Positions 27,534 to 36,573 of a DNA stretch of 52,383 nt are shown in pieces. Numbering within the stretch: the stretch's first letter is position 1; each line of letters opens with the position of its first letter. The notes under the pieces are model-generated. The model made no database searches. It had not been told where the DNA came from and saw nothing but the letters and a program-made list of their open reading frames with translations. The translations under genes were made by a program, and so were the position numbers. Origin of the DNA: Pseudomonadota bacterium (GTDB taxonomy: Bacteria > Pseudomonadota > Gammaproteobacteria > Steroidobacterales > Steroidobacteraceae); contig JAJZFQ010000011.1 of assembly GCA_021805275.1 (NCBI GenBank), positions 1-52,383 of the forward strand, read 5' to 3'.

Positions 27534-28486
27534 GCACACAGTTGCGCGCCGACGGCTCGCTGCGCCACCTCATCACGCTCGAGGGCCTGCCGCGCACGCT
27601 CATCGAGCGGCTGCTCGAGCGGGCCCAGGAACTGGTGCGGCCGCTCGGGGAGCGGCCGCCGGTCAGCCGCGCCCTCGCGGGCTGCACCGTCGCGAACCTG
27701 TTCACCGAGCCCTCGACCCGCACCCGGGTCTCGTTCGAACTGGCAGCCAAGCGACTCGGAGCGCACGTCGTAAACCTCGAAGTGCAGCTGTCCTCGCGCG
27801 TCAAGGGCGAGAGCATGCTCGACACCGTCTACACGCTGCAGTCGCTGCACGTCGATGCCCTAGTGATCCGGGATGCCGAGACCTCTGTACCGGCGACGGT
27901 GGCCGCGAATGTAGCGCCGCACGTCAGCGTGCTGTCCGCGGGCGAGGCGCACGTGGCGCACCCGACGCAGGGGCTGCTCGACGCGCTGACCGTGCGTCAG
28001 TACAAGCCGCGCTTCGATCGGTTGAGCATTGCGATCGTCGGCGACATCCGGCATTCGCGGGTCGCCCGCTCGGCGTTCCACGCGTTTCGCACGCTCGGCG
28101 TGGCGGACCTGCGTATCGTCGCCCCGCCGGTACTCATGCCCGAGCCGGCAGAATTCAGCGGGTGCACGCGCCACACGACGCTCGAGAGCGGCCTCAGCGA
28201 GGTCGATGTGGTGATGATGCTGCGCATCCAGAAGGAGCGCATGGCACAGATCGATCTGCCCGACGGCGATCGCTACTACGCCAGCTACGGCCTGACACCC
28301 GAGCGGCTGGCGCTCGCACGGCCCGACGCCATCGTCATGCACCCGCAACCGATGAACCGTGGCATCGAGATCGCCTCCGCGGTCGCGGACGGCCCGCGCT
28401 CGGTGATTCGCGACCAGGTGCGCAACGGCGTCGCGGTGCGCATGGCCGTGCTGAGCGAGGTGCTCGCCTGGAGAGCCGGCGCATGA
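27530..28486 (+). CDS. pyrB: Aspartate carbamoyltransferase catalytic subunit
   Basis: Condenses carbamoyl phosphate with aspartate in pyrimidine synthesis. The 318-residue protein has the carbamoyl-phosphate motif NLFTEPSTRTRVSFE (Ser62-Thr63-Arg64-Thr65-Arg66), AHVAHPTQGLLDALT and the late MHPQPMNRGIEI. GTG start at 27530 with GGAGGCGG just upstream gives the normal beginning (STQLRADGSLRHLITLEGL). In Pseudomonas pyrB is preceded by pyrR and followed by a pyrC-like gene; here neither is present and a PyrK-like gene follows with ATGA overlap. Confidence 0.95.
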   Translation: MSTQLRADGSLRHLITLEGLPRTLIERLLERAQELVRPLGERPPVSRALAGCTVANLFTEPSTRTRVSFELAAKRLGAHVVNLEVQLSSRVKGESMLDTVYTLQSLHVDALVIRDAETSVPATVAANVAPHVSVLSAGEAHVAHPTQGLLDALTVRQYKPRFDRLSIAIVGDIRHSRVARSAFHAFRTLGVADLRIVAPPVLMPEPAEFSGCTRHTTLESGLSEVDVVMMLRIQKERMAQIDLPDGDRYYASYGLTPERLALARPDAIVMHPQPMNRGIEIASAVADGPRSVIRDQVRNGVAVRMAVLSEVLAWRAGA

Positions 28487-29358
28487 GCCGCGCGACCCGC
28501 GGCACGCTGCATCTGGAGGATGCCCGGATCGTGCGCCAGACCGCCCACGAGGCCGAGCAGTTCGTCCTGCGCCTGGCTGCACCGGCGTGCGCCGCGCGTG
28601 CCGAGCCGGGCAGCTTCGTGCACGTGACCTGCGACCCGGCCATCGCGATGCGCCGGCCGCTGTCGATCATGCGCGCCGACCGCGAGGCCGGCTGGATCGA
28701 TCTGCTCTACAAGATCGTCGGACCCGGCCTGCGTGCGCTCGCGGCGCGCCGACCGGGTGACACGGTGAGCCTGATCGGACCGATCGGCGCGCCGTTCGCA
28801 CCCCACCCGGATCGGCCGCGCACCGTGCTCATCGGTGGCGGCGTCGGGATCCCGCCAATGATCTTCCTCGCCGAGCGGCTGCGCGCCACGGCACAGCCGC
28901 ACTACCGGCCGCTCGTGCTGATGGGCTCGGAGGTTGCCTTCCCCTTCCATGCGCGGCCCTCGACGCTGGTGGTGCCGGGCATGCCCGCCGGAACCATCGC
29001 CGCGATGTCGTTGCTCGAGGAGTGGGACGTGCCGAGCCGGCTCGCGAGCCGGGCGGGCTTCCCCGGCTGCTTCGACGGCTATGTCACGGAGCTGGCCAGC
29101 GAATGGCTCGGCTCGCTCGGCCCGACGGAGCTCGCCGAGGTGGCGCTGTTCGCCTGCGGACCGGCGCCGATGCTGGCGGCAACCGCGCAGCTCGCCCGCC
29201 GCTACGGTGTGCCCTGCCAGGTTTCGCTCGAGGAATTCATGGCCTGCGGGGTCGGCGGCTGCGCCGGGTGCACCGTGCGGGTCCGTACCCCCGAAGGCGA
29301 GGCGATGAAGCGGGTGTGCGTGGACGGCCCGGTGTTCGACGCGTTGCAGGTCTTCTGA
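28483..29358 (+). CDS. PyrK-like dihydroorotate dehydrogenase electron-transfer subunit
   Basis: Ferredoxin-reductase-fold protein that binds FAD and a 2Fe-2S cluster. The 291-residue sequence has the FAD motif RRPLSIMRA, the NAD-binding block VLIGGGVGIPPMIFLAERL, CGPAPML, and near the C-terminus the cluster motif ACGVGGCAGCTVRV with a further Cys in RVCVDGP. In class 1B dihydroorotate dehydrogenases PyrK passes electrons from PyrD to NAD+. No pyrD is in the window, so the partner is unknown. ATG overlaps the pyrB stop, which argues for a pyrimidine role. Confidence 0.85.
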   Translation: MSRATRGTLHLEDARIVRQTAHEAEQFVLRLAAPACAARAEPGSFVHVTCDPAIAMRRPLSIMRADREAGWIDLLYKIVGPGLRALAARRPGDTVSLIGPIGAPFAPHPDRPRTVLIGGGVGIPPMIFLAERLRATAQPHYRPLVLMGSEVAFPFHARPSTLVVPGMPAGTIAAMSLLEEWDVPSRLASRAGFPGCFDGYVTELASEWLGSLGPTELAEVALFACGPAPMLAATAQLARRYGVPCQVSLEEFMACGVGGCAGCTVRVRTPEGEAMKRVCVDGPVFDALQVF

Positions 29359-29394
29359 GGACGTTACTGGCGGGCCGCGCCGCCGGCCGGAGCA

Positions 29395-30540
29395 TCAGCC
29401 GAAGTTGATCTTGGCCTCGAGGTTCGCGCGCGAATCGGCGTGGGCGAGTGCCACGGCCAGCTCCACCCGCCCGTCCCGGTACAAGGTGTGCAGCGCCGCA
29501 TCAAAACTGCGGATGCCCTGCTCGGCGCTCGCGCCGATCGCCTCCTTGACGCCCACGACATCGCCCTTGTTGATCAGATCGGCGATGTGCGGAGTATTGA
29601 GCATCACCTCGACCGCCGCGACCCGGCGGCCGTCCTTACCCATCACCAGACGCTGCGCCAGGATACCGCGCAGATACTGCGACAGGTCGAGGAAGATCTG
29701 CGCGTGCTGCTCCGGGGGGAACATGTTGATGATCCGATCCAGCGTCTGGGCGCAGTTGTTGGCATGCAGCGTCGCGAGCACCAGATGCCCGGTGCCGGCC
29801 AGGTGGATCGCCGCCTCCATGCTCTGTCGATCGCGGACCTCCCCGACGAGGATGACGTCGGGCGCGGCGCGCAGCGCGCCGCGCAGCGCGGTCGCGAAGG
29901 ACTTGGTGTCGATTCCCACCTCGCGCTGGTTGACGATCGAGCGCTTGTTGGTGTGCAGGAACTCGACTGGGTCCTCAATGGTGAGAATGTGGTCCGAGGC
30001 GGTGTCGTTGCGCAGGTTGATCATCGCCGCGAGCGTGGTCGACTTGCCCGAGCCGGCCGCCCCGACCACCAGCACCAGTCCTCGCTTCTGCAGGGCCAGA
30101 TCGCCGACCGCCTCCGGCAGTCCCAGCGACTCCATGCGGGGCATCTCGGCGCTGATGTAGCGCAGCACCACGGCCGGATTGCCCCGCTGCATGAATGCGT
30201 TGACACGGAAGCGGCCGAGGCCCGGCTCGGAAATGGCGAAATCGAGCTCGAGCTCCTGGGCGAACACCCCGCGCTGCTCCGGGGTCATCAGCGCCAGCAC
30301 CGCCTGGCGAACCATCAGCGGACTGAGCACCTGCTTGTTGATGGGGTAGATCTGCCCCTCGATCTTGATCTTGATGGGCGCGTTGCTGGTGAAGAACAGA
30401 TCAGAAGCCTTGCGCTCGACCATGAGCTTGAACAGCGGCTTGGTGTTCAGCTGCAGCGCGGCCACCGCTGCGGTGGCCGCCGCGGCCCCCGCCTCGCCGG
30501 GCAGGCCGAGCTGCAGATCGCTCAGGCCCGGATCGCTCAC
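29395..30540 (-). CDS. Third PilT/PilU-family ATPase
   Basis: Hexameric twitching-motility ATPase family. The 381-residue protein has an N-terminal PAS-like domain after a 30-residue Ala-rich leader, Walker A GAAGSGKSTTLAA, a Walker B region in PDVILVGEVRD, and the His-box ATGHLVLATLHANN-like segment. It resembles PilU more than PilT in its N-terminal block (LFKLMVERKASDLFFTSNAPIKIKIEG). GTG start overlaps the pilU stop (GTGA). A third tandem copy is not part of the classical pilT-pilU pair; it may modulate retraction or serve a second pilus. Confidence 0.88.
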   Translation of the reverse strand: MSDPGLSDLQLGLPGEAGAAAATAAVAALQLNTKPLFKLMVERKASDLFFTSNAPIKIKIEGQIYPINKQVLSPLMVRQAVLALMTPEQRGVFAQELELDFAISEPGLGRFRVNAFMQRGNPAVVLRYISAEMPRMESLGLPEAVGDLALQKRGLVLVVGAAGSGKSTTLAAMINLRNDTASDHILTIEDPVEFLHTNKRSIVNQREVGIDTKSFATALRGALRAAPDVILVGEVRDRQSMEAAIHLAGTGHLVLATLHANNCAQTLDRIINMFPPEQHAQIFLDLSQYLRGILAQRLVMGKDGRRVAAVEVMLNTPHIADLINKGDVVGVKEAIGASAEQGIRSFDAALHTLYRDGRVELAVALAHADSRANLEAKINFG

Positions 30541-31697
30541 GGCTTGTGTCCCTCGTCCTGCTCGTCGAGGAGCGCGAGGCTGCCGTCCTCGAGCTGCGGG
30601 CTTTCCCGGTGGCTCTCGAGCTTGACGCGCAGCCGCAGCTCGTTCTTCGAGTCCGCATTGCGCAGCGCGTCCTCATAGGAGATGAACCCGGCCTCGTACA
30701 GATCGAACAGCGACTGGTCGAAGGTCTTCATGCCGAGCCGGTTCGAACGGGCCATCACGTCGCGGATCTTGACCACCTCGCCCTTGAAGATGAGGTCCTG
30801 GATCAGCGGGGAGTTGAGCATGATCTCCATGGCGGCAATGCGCCCGGCGCCGCCCTCGCGCGGCACCAGCCGCTGCGAGACGAACGCGCGGATGTTCAGC
30901 GACAGGTCCATCAGCAACTGCTCGCGCCGCTCGTCGGGAAAGAAATTGATGATCCGGTCGAGCGCCTGGTTGGCGTTGTTGGCATGCAGAGTGGAAAACA
31001 CCAGGTGGCCGGTCTCGGCGAACTGGACGGCGTACTCCATCGTCTCGCGGTCGCGGATCTCACCGATGTAGATGACATCCGGGGCTTGGCGCAGGACGTT
31101 CTTCAGAGCCACCTGCCAGGAATCGGTGTCGACGCCGACGTCGCGGTGCGTGATGACGCAGCCTCGGTGCTGATGGATGAACTCGACCGGGTCCTCCACC
31201 GTAACGATGTGGCCGCGCGTCTTCTCGTTGCGGTAGCCGACCATGGCGGCGAGGGTGGTCGATTTGCCCGATCCCGTTCCGCCGACCACGACGACCAGGC
31301 CGCGCTTCGACAGCGAGAGCTCCTTCAGGATCGGCGGCAGGTCGAGGTCCTCGAACGTCGGGATGGTCGCATTGATCATGCGGATGACGCAGCCGGAGGT
31401 GCTCTGCTGGACAAACGCGCTGACGCGGAAGCGACCGATTCCCGGCGGGGCGATCGCGAAGTTGCACTCGTGGGTGGCGTCGAACTCGCGGGTCTGGCGG
31501 TCGTTCATCAGCGAACGCACGAGCGTCGCCGACTGTTCGGGCGCGAGCGCCCGTTCGCTCTGCGGCCGCACCTCGCCGTCGATCTTCAGCGCTGGCGGAA
31601 AGCCCGCGGTGAGGAACAGATCCGAGGCGCTGCGCTCGACCATCCGTCGCAGCAGATCGTGAATCAGCTTGATCGCTTGGTCGCGGTCCATTGGCAT
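30537..31697 (-). CDS. pilU: Twitching motility ATPase PilU
   Basis: PilT-dependent accessory retraction ATPase. The 386-residue protein has LLRRMVERSASDLFLTAGFPPALKIDGE, Walker A GGTGSGKSTTLAA, Walker B region PDVIYIGEIRD, and FAETGHLVFSTLHANNANQ. The C-terminal tail is longer than in PilT and acidic, as in PilU. ATG start at 31697, 46 bases after pilT, preceded by GGGGGG. Confidence 0.93.
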   Translation of the reverse strand: MPMDRDQAIKLIHDLLRRMVERSASDLFLTAGFPPALKIDGEVRPQSERALAPEQSATLVRSLMNDRQTREFDATHECNFAIAPPGIGRFRVSAFVQQSTSGCVIRMINATIPTFEDLDLPPILKELSLSKRGLVVVVGGTGSGKSTTLAAMVGYRNEKTRGHIVTVEDPVEFIHQHRGCVITHRDVGVDTDSWQVALKNVLRQAPDVIYIGEIRDRETMEYAVQFAETGHLVFSTLHANNANQALDRIINFFPDERREQLLMDLSLNIRAFVSQRLVPREGGAGRIAAMEIMLNSPLIQDLIFKGEVVKIRDVMARSNRLGMKTFDQSLFDLYEAGFISYEDALRNADSKNELRLRVKLESHRESPQLEDGSLALLDEQDEGHKP

Positions 31698-31743
31698 TGC
31701 AAGATCCCCCCGGTCTGATGAGTGGCGAGGCGCCCGGCCCGCC

Positions 31744-32781
31744 CTACAGGGCGTCCTTGTTCTGGGCCTTGAAGCGCGCCTCTTCCTTGCTCACCTGCCC
31801 CTTGGACAGCAGCTCTGCCAGGCATTGGTCGAGGGTCTGCATGCCGCTCGCCTGGCCGGTCTGGATCGCGGAGTACATCTGCGCGATTTTGCCCTCGCGG
31901 ATCAGGTTACGGATCGCCGGGGTGCCGATCATGATCTCGTGCGCCGCGACGCGCCCGCCACCGATGCGCTTCAGCAGCGTCTGGGAAATCACGGCGCGCA
32001 GCGATTCCGAGAGCATCGAGCGCACCATCTCCTTCTCGGCCGCCGGGAAGACGTCGACCACGCGGTCGATGGTCTTGGCCGCGGAACTGGTGTGCAGCGT
32101 ACCGAAGACCAGGTGGCCGGTCTCCGCCGCGGTGAGCGCGAGGCGGATGGTCTCCAGGTCGCGCATTTCTCCGACCAGCACCACGTCGGGGTCCTCGCGC
32201 AGCGCCGAACGCAGCGCTTCGCTGAAACCGAGCGTGTCGCGATGCACCTCGCGCTGATTGACCAGGCAGCGCTTGGACTCGTGCACGAATTCGATCGGGT
32301 CCTCGATGGTGATGATGTGATCGGGCCGGTTGTCGTTGCAGTGGTTGACCATCCCGGCGAGGGTGGTCGATTTGCCCGAACCGGTCGGCCCGGTGACGAG
32401 CACCAGGCCGCGCGGCAGCATGCACAGGTCGCGGAAGATCTTCGGTACGTTCAGGTCATCAAGCGACTGGATGTTCGAGGGAATGGTGCGGAACACCGCG
32501 CCGGCACCGCGGTTCTGGTTGAACGCATTTACGCGAAAGCGTGCGAGCTTCGGGATCTCGAAGGAGAAGTCGGTCTCGAAGAACTCTTCGAAGGCCTTGC
32601 GCTGCTTGTCGTTCATGATGTCATACACCATGCTGTGCACTTCCTTGTGCGCCAGCGGTGGCATATTGATCCGCTTCATGTCGCCGTCGACACGGATCAT
32701 GGGCGGCACCCCGGCGGACAGATGCAGGTCCGAGGCGTTGTTCTTGACAGCGAATGCCAGCAATTGCGCGATATCGACCAT
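31744..32781 (-). CDS. pilT: Twitching motility retraction ATPase PilT
   Basis: Motor that depolymerises type IV pili. The 345-residue length and sequence are canonical: MVDIAQLLAFAVKNNASDLHLSAG, Walker A GPTGSGKSTTLAG, Walker B region PDVVLVGEMRD, AAETGHLVFGTLHTSSA and the AIRNLIREGK helix. ATG start at 32781 with GGAG five bases upstream; a longer frame reaching over yggS is rejected. A TATACT hexamer on the minus strand at 32841-32836 may be its -10, though no good -35 is visible. It is divergent from yggS. Confidence 0.96.
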   Translation of the reverse strand: MVDIAQLLAFAVKNNASDLHLSAGVPPMIRVDGDMKRINMPPLAHKEVHSMVYDIMNDKQRKAFEEFFETDFSFEIPKLARFRVNAFNQNRGAGAVFRTIPSNIQSLDDLNVPKIFRDLCMLPRGLVLVTGPTGSGKSTTLAGMVNHCNDNRPDHIITIEDPIEFVHESKRCLVNQREVHRDTLGFSEALRSALREDPDVVLVGEMRDLETIRLALTAAETGHLVFGTLHTSSAAKTIDRVVDVFPAAEKEMVRSMLSESLRAVISQTLLKRIGGGRVAAHEIMIGTPAIRNLIREGKIAQMYSAIQTGQASGMQTLDQCLAELLSKGQVSKEEARFKAQNKDAL

Positions 32782-32863
32782 CGGATCTCCGATCGGAGTA
32801 GGTTCGAGCGCCTCCCGCGCCTGACCGGTCGCCGCAGTATAACGGAGGGGTCCAGATATCCAC

Positions 32864-33568
32864 ATGATAAGGGCTTCGCAGAATTTACCGGATCGCGTGC
32901 ACGTGCTGCGCGCGCAGATCGCGGCAGCCGCCGCGCGCGCCGGCCGAAATGTGGCCGAGATCACACTTCTGGCTGCGTCCAAGGCCCAGCCCGTCGCAGC
33001 GATCAGCGCGGCCGCAGCCGCCGGCGTCACTGATTTCGGGGAGAGCTACCTCAACGAGGCGCTCGGCAAGATCGCGGCGCTCGAGAGTCTGTCGCTGCGG
33101 TGGCACTTCATCGGACGGCTGCAGGCCAACAAGACGCGCCCGATCGCCGAGCGCTTCCAATGGGTCCATGGTCTCGACCGGCTGCACCTTGCCGAGCGGC
33201 TCTCGGCACAGCGCTCGGTGCACCTTGCGCCCCTCAATGTGTGCCTCCAGGTCAATCTCGGCGGCGAGATGAGCAAGGCGGGCGTGGCGCCCGGGGAGCT
33301 GCCGGCGCTCGCGGCGGCCGTAGGTCCGCTGCCGCGACTGCGCCTGCGCGGCCTGATGTGCCTGCCGCCGGCGGAGAGCGATCCGAGGCGCCAACGGGCG
33401 TGGTTCGCGCGGCTGCGCGAGCTGCGCGACGCGCTGAACGCCCGTGGCGCCGCGCTGGACACGCTCTCCATGGGCATGAGCGGGGATTTCGAGAGCGCCA
33501 TCCTCGAGGGCGCCACGGTGGTGCGCATCGGCACCGCTTTGTTCGGACCGCGCTCGGCGCCGGCGTGA
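32864..33568 (+). CDS. yggS: PLP homeostasis protein YggS
   Basis: PLP-binding, alanine-racemase-like fold without known enzymatic activity; keeps free PLP levels in balance. The 234-residue protein has LLAASKAQPV (the PLP lysine), FGESYLNEALGKI, WHFIGRLQANKTRPI and SMGMSGDFESAILEGATVVRIGTALFG. ATG start at 32864 with GGAGGGG about 14 bases upstream. It is followed by proC, the order usual for this gene family. Confidence 0.95.
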   Translation: MIRASQNLPDRVHVLRAQIAAAAARAGRNVAEITLLAASKAQPVAAISAAAAAGVTDFGESYLNEALGKIAALESLSLRWHFIGRLQANKTRPIAERFQWVHGLDRLHLAERLSAQRSVHLAPLNVCLQVNLGGEMSKAGVAPGELPALAAAVGPLPRLRLRGLMCLPPAESDPRRQRAWFARLRELRDALNARGAALDTLSMGMSGDFESAILEGATVVRIGTALFGPRSAPA

Positions 33569-33611
33569 ACCCAGCGCGTCGGCTCGCGCCAGCCGTTACA
33601 ATCGATCGCCT

Positions 33612-34439
33612 ATGAACCATTTTGATCTGGCGGTGCTCGGGGGCGGCAACATCGGTCGCGCCCTGATCGGCGGATTGCTGCGCCAAGGCATGCGGCCCGA
33701 GCGGGTGCGCGTCGGGGAGCGCGATCCGGCGGCGTGCGCGGCGCTGCAGCGCGATTTCGGTCTCAGCGCGACGGCGGATAATGCCGCGGCCGTTCGCGGC
33801 GCGCAGGTGATCGTGCTCGCCGTGAAGCCTCAGGACGCTGGGCCGGTTTTGCGCCCGCTCGCCGCCGAACTCGCCCACGGCCGGCCGATCGTGCTGTCGG
33901 TCGCAGCCGGCGTGCGCCTCTCGGCCCTGCAGCACTGGTGCGGCCCGCTGGTCCCGGTACTGCGCGCGATGCCCAACCGCCCCGCCCTGGTGGGCGCCGG
34001 CGTGACGGGATTGTTTGTCCCGCCGCAGGGCAACCCCGCGCATGCGGACCTCGCCGAGCAGATCCTGCGCGCCGTCGGCGAGGTCGTGCGGCTCGACACG
34101 GAAGAAGCGCTCGATGTGGTCACGGCGATCTCCGGCAGCGGGCCGGCGTACTTCTTCCTGCTCGCCGAATGGCTGGCACAGGCCGGTACCGAAATGGGCT
34201 TGTCCGCCGCCGCGGCACGCGCCCTGAGCGTCGCGACGCTCTACGGCGCGGGTCTGCTCGCGCACAGCGGCGCGGGCGATCTGGCGCAGCTGCGTGCGCA
34301 GGTCACCTCCAAGGGCGGAACCACCGAGGCTGCGCTACGCAGCTTCGAGGCGGCGAACTTCGGCCAGATTGTCGTGCAGGCGGCCCAGGCCGCCGCTGCG
34401 CGCAGCCGGGAGCTCGCCGAGCAGATCCGCCCCGCCTGA
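33612..34439 (+). CDS. proC: Pyrroline-5-carboxylate reductase
   Basis: NAD(P)H-dependent last step of proline synthesis. The 275-residue protein opens with the Rossmann motif LAVLGGGNIGRALIGGLL and has VLAVKPQD, VLRAMPNRPALVGAGVTGL, AISGSGPAYFFLLAEWL and QVTSKGGTTEAAL, all family hallmarks. ATG start at 33612; 43 bases after yggS. Confidence 0.97.
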   Translation: MNHFDLAVLGGGNIGRALIGGLLRQGMRPERVRVGERDPAACAALQRDFGLSATADNAAAVRGAQVIVLAVKPQDAGPVLRPLAAELAHGRPIVLSVAAGVRLSALQHWCGPLVPVLRAMPNRPALVGAGVTGLFVPPQGNPAHADLAEQILRAVGEVVRLDTEEALDVVTAISGSGPAYFFLLAEWLAQAGTEMGLSAAAARALSVATLYGAGLLAHSGAGDLAQLRAQVTSKGGTTEAALRSFEAANFGQIVVQAAQAAAARSRELAEQIRPA

Positions 34440-34460
34440 ACCGACCCACGGATACCGCCC

Positions 34461-34991
34461 ATGAGCGCCCTCATCTACATCGTCGAGACGCTGCTCTCCC
34501 TTGCGCTGTTCGTCGTGATGGCGCGACTGCTGCTGCAGCTCGCCCGCGCCGACTTCCGCAATCCGCTCTGCCAGGCGATCGTCCGCCTGACCAATCCGCT
34601 GGTCCTGCCGCTGCGCCGCGTGCTGCCGCCGATCGGCAAGGTCGATACCGCCTCGGTGGTGGCGGTCGTGGCGGTTGCCGCAGTCGAAGTCGCGATCCAG
34701 TTCGGCCTCCAGGGCCTCGGCTGGGTCGGTCCCTGGGCCTGGTTGCACGCGGTTGCGCTCGAAATCACCTCGATTCTGCTGCAGACGTATTTCTACGCCA
34801 TTATCCTTTATGCGCTGCTCAGCCTGGTGGCGCCCGGGGGCTACTCACCGCTGCAGTCGCTCCTGAGCGCGCTGTGCGAGCCGGTGCTGCGGCCGTTCCG
34901 GCGTGTGATTCCAGCCATCGCCGGCATCGACCTCTCACCGCTGTGGGCCTGCATCCTCATCCAGGCGCTGCTGATCCTGCTGCACCTGTGA
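34461..34991 (+). CDS. yggT: YggT family membrane protein
   Basis: Integral inner-membrane protein with two YggT repeats, four predicted helices (about 5-25, 65-90, 100-125, 155-175). Each repeat ends in the typical cytoplasmic turn: NPLVLPLRRVLPPIGKVDTAS and EPVLRPFRRVIPAIAGIDLSP. Function is not established. It lies 21 bases after proC in the conserved yggS-proC-yggT order. Confidence 0.93.
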   Translation: MSALIYIVETLLSLALFVVMARLLLQLARADFRNPLCQAIVRLTNPLVLPLRRVLPPIGKVDTASVVAVVAVAAVEVAIQFGLQGLGWVGPWAWLHAVALEITSILLQTYFYAIILYALLSLVAPGGYSPLQSLLSALCEPVLRPFRRVIPAIAGIDLSPLWACILIQALLILLHL

Positions 34992-35043
34992 GCCCACGGC
35001 CGGCGGTGAGGCGCGGGCGGGCTGTTCGAAGCTGAACCGCGCC

Positions 35044-35397
35044 GTGCACGCCACATCAACCAAGAGCGCCAAGATCCCGGGTTGGCTGGAGATTCGCGGG
35101 CGCGACTGCGTGCTACGTACGCGCGTTCAGACGCGTTCGTCGCGTGAGTGTATTGACGGTGTGCACGACGGGAGACTCCTCGTGAGGGTGTCTGCCGCTC
35201 CCGTGCAAGGGGCCGCGAACGAACGCATGCTCCGCGTCCTCGCGCATGCACTTGGCGTGCCGAAGACCGATCTTTCACTGCTCCGTGGCGCAAAAGGCCG
35301 CCTCAAGGACATCTTCATTCAGAACGGGGCCGCGGCGGCCGAGCAATTCCTCGGCAAAATTTGCGCCGCGCCGCCGCCGGCATGCAAAACCCTTTGA
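35044..35397 (+). CDS. yggU: DUF167 family protein YggU
   Basis: Small conserved protein of unknown role. The 117 residues contain the DUF167 core LLVRVSAAPVQGAANERMLRVLAHALGV and the lysine-rich turn LLRGAKGRLKDIFI. GTG start at 35044; no clear Shine-Dalgarno. The C-terminal tail (PPPACKTL) is extra. Position after yggT supports the call. Confidence 0.88.
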   Translation: MHATSTKSAKIPGWLEIRGRDCVLRTRVQTRSSRECIDGVHDGRLLVRVSAAPVQGAANERMLRVLAHALGVPKTDLSLLRGAKGRLKDIFIQNGAAAAEQFLGKICAAPPPACKTL

Positions 35398-35436
35398 AAA
35401 AAGCCGTTTCAGCATGCTCGTGAGCAAAAAAAACAG

Positions 35437-35464
35437 TTGCGCAGGCTCGCCCATGTGCTATTTT
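35437..35464 (+). promoter_or_regulatory. Candidate promoter of the HU-like gene
   Basis: TTGCGC (35437-35442), 16-bp spacer, TATTTT (35459-35464). It lies in a locally A/T-richer stretch about 70 bases before the HU start, the only such stretch between yggU and the gene. Motif evidence only. Confidence 0.45.
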
Positions 35465-35534
35465 CCGCGGCGTTTCCTACGTTGCGTGACTGCACAACAG
35501 CGCGCACATTCATTCATTCGAGGAGTGGCGCAAT

Positions 35535-35849
35535 ATGGCGAAAAAGGGTAGCGCTCCGACCAAGTCGGAAGTCCTGACTCAAATTTCCAAAGACACGGGG
35601 CTCTCGCGTAAGCAGGTCGGCGGTGTGTTCGATTCGCTGAACGGCGTGATCAAGAAGAGCCTGCGCAGCAACGGCCTGTTCACCATGCCTGGGCTGCTGA
35701 AAATGAAGGTCGTGAAGAAGCCGGCCACGAAGGCGCGCGAAGGGGTCAACCCGTTCACGGGTGAGAAGATGATGTTCAAGGCAAAGCCGGCCAGCAAGAA
35801 GGTCCGCGTGATGCCGCTGAAGAACCTCAAGGCAATGGTCAATTCTTGA
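35535..35849 (+). CDS. HU-family DNA-binding protein
   Basis: Nucleoid-associated protein. The 104-residue sequence is a little longer than classical HU (90) with a basic N-terminus (MAKKGSAPTKSE), QISKDTGLSRKQVGGVFDSL, FTMPGLLKMKVVKKPATKAREGVNPFTGEKMMFKAKPAS replacing the usual DNA-binding arm, and a lysine-rich end. This form is seen in Xanthomonas-like lineages. GAGGAG Shine-Dalgarno sits 8-14 bases before the ATG. Its codon use is unlike its neighbours' GC-extreme style, as expected for a highly expressed gene. Confidence 0.93.
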   Translation: MAKKGSAPTKSEVLTQISKDTGLSRKQVGGVFDSLNGVIKKSLRSNGLFTMPGLLKMKVVKKPATKAREGVNPFTGEKMMFKAKPASKKVRVMPLKNLKAMVNS

Positions 35850-35873
35850 TCGCGCACTGAAGCGTGAGGGTTG

Positions 35874-35905
35874 ACGGGGTTCGCGGAGCGAACCCCGTTC
35901 ACTTT
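35874..35905 (+). terminator. Rho-independent terminator after the HU-like gene
   Basis: 11-bp perfect stem ACGGGGTTCGC / GCGAACCCCGT with a 3-base GGA loop, followed by TCACTTT. It lies 25 bases after the HU stop. Confidence 0.85.
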
Positions 35906-35934
35906 CCCCGCCGCCCGGCGCGCTCCAGCGCCCC

Positions 35935-36573
35935 TCAGGCGGCCTGATTCAGAAACTGCACGACGGCCTCGCGCAACTCGTGCAGACGTCCATGAAAGAA
36001 ATGCCCCACCCCGGGGAAGGTGCGCAGCACCGCCGGGGTCTGCTGACGCGCCGCCCACTGCAGCACTGCGGTCGGCTCGATCACCTCATCCGCATCACCC
36101 TGAGCCAGCATCCAGGGGCAGTGCGGCGAGGGCGCCCCGTCCATCGCCACCCGCGTGATGCCCGGGGCCACCAGCACCAGCCGCCGCGGCAACGCCGTGG
36201 CCGCAGCCCGCACCGCCACCGCGCCGCCGAATGAGAAACCCGCCAGCCATAGCACCGCGGCGGGCCAGCGGCTCCGGCCATAGGCGATCGCGGCGAGCGC
36301 ATCGAGCGTCTCGCCCCGACCCTCGTCGTAAAGCCCCTCGCTTGCCCCGACACCACGGAAATTAAAGCGGATCACGGCCGCGCCGCAGCTCGAGAACGCT
36401 CGTGCCAGTGTATAGACGACCTTGTTCTCGAGCGTTCCACCGTACAGGGGGTGAGGATGGCAGATCACGCCGAACGCGCCGACCGTGCCGCCACCCGCCG
36501 GCGTTTCCACCAGGGCCTCCAGGCGACCGGCCGGCCCGGGGATGAACAGCCGCTCGCTGGCCGGCAGCGTCAC
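35935..36573 (-). CDS. Alpha/beta hydrolase
   Basis: The 212-residue alpha/beta hydrolase has [30 protein letters not shown], the nucleophile elbow GFSFGGA, an acid position in [10 protein letters not shown], and the final [10 protein letters not shown] histidine. This matches the small COG2945-type hydrolases whose substrate is unknown. GTG start overlaps the htpG stop (GTGA), so it probably travels with htpG. Confidence 0.88.
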   Translation of the reverse strand: MTLPASERLFIPGPAGRLEALVETPAGGGTVGAFGVICHPHPLYGGTLENKVVYTLARAFSSCGAAVIRFNFRGVGASEGLYDEGRGETLDALAAIAYGRSRWPAAVLWLAGFSFGGAVAVRAAATALPRRLVLVAPGITRVAMDGAPSPHCPWMLAQGDADEVIEPTAVLQWAARQQTPAVLRTFPGVGHFFHGRLHELREAVVQFLNQAA

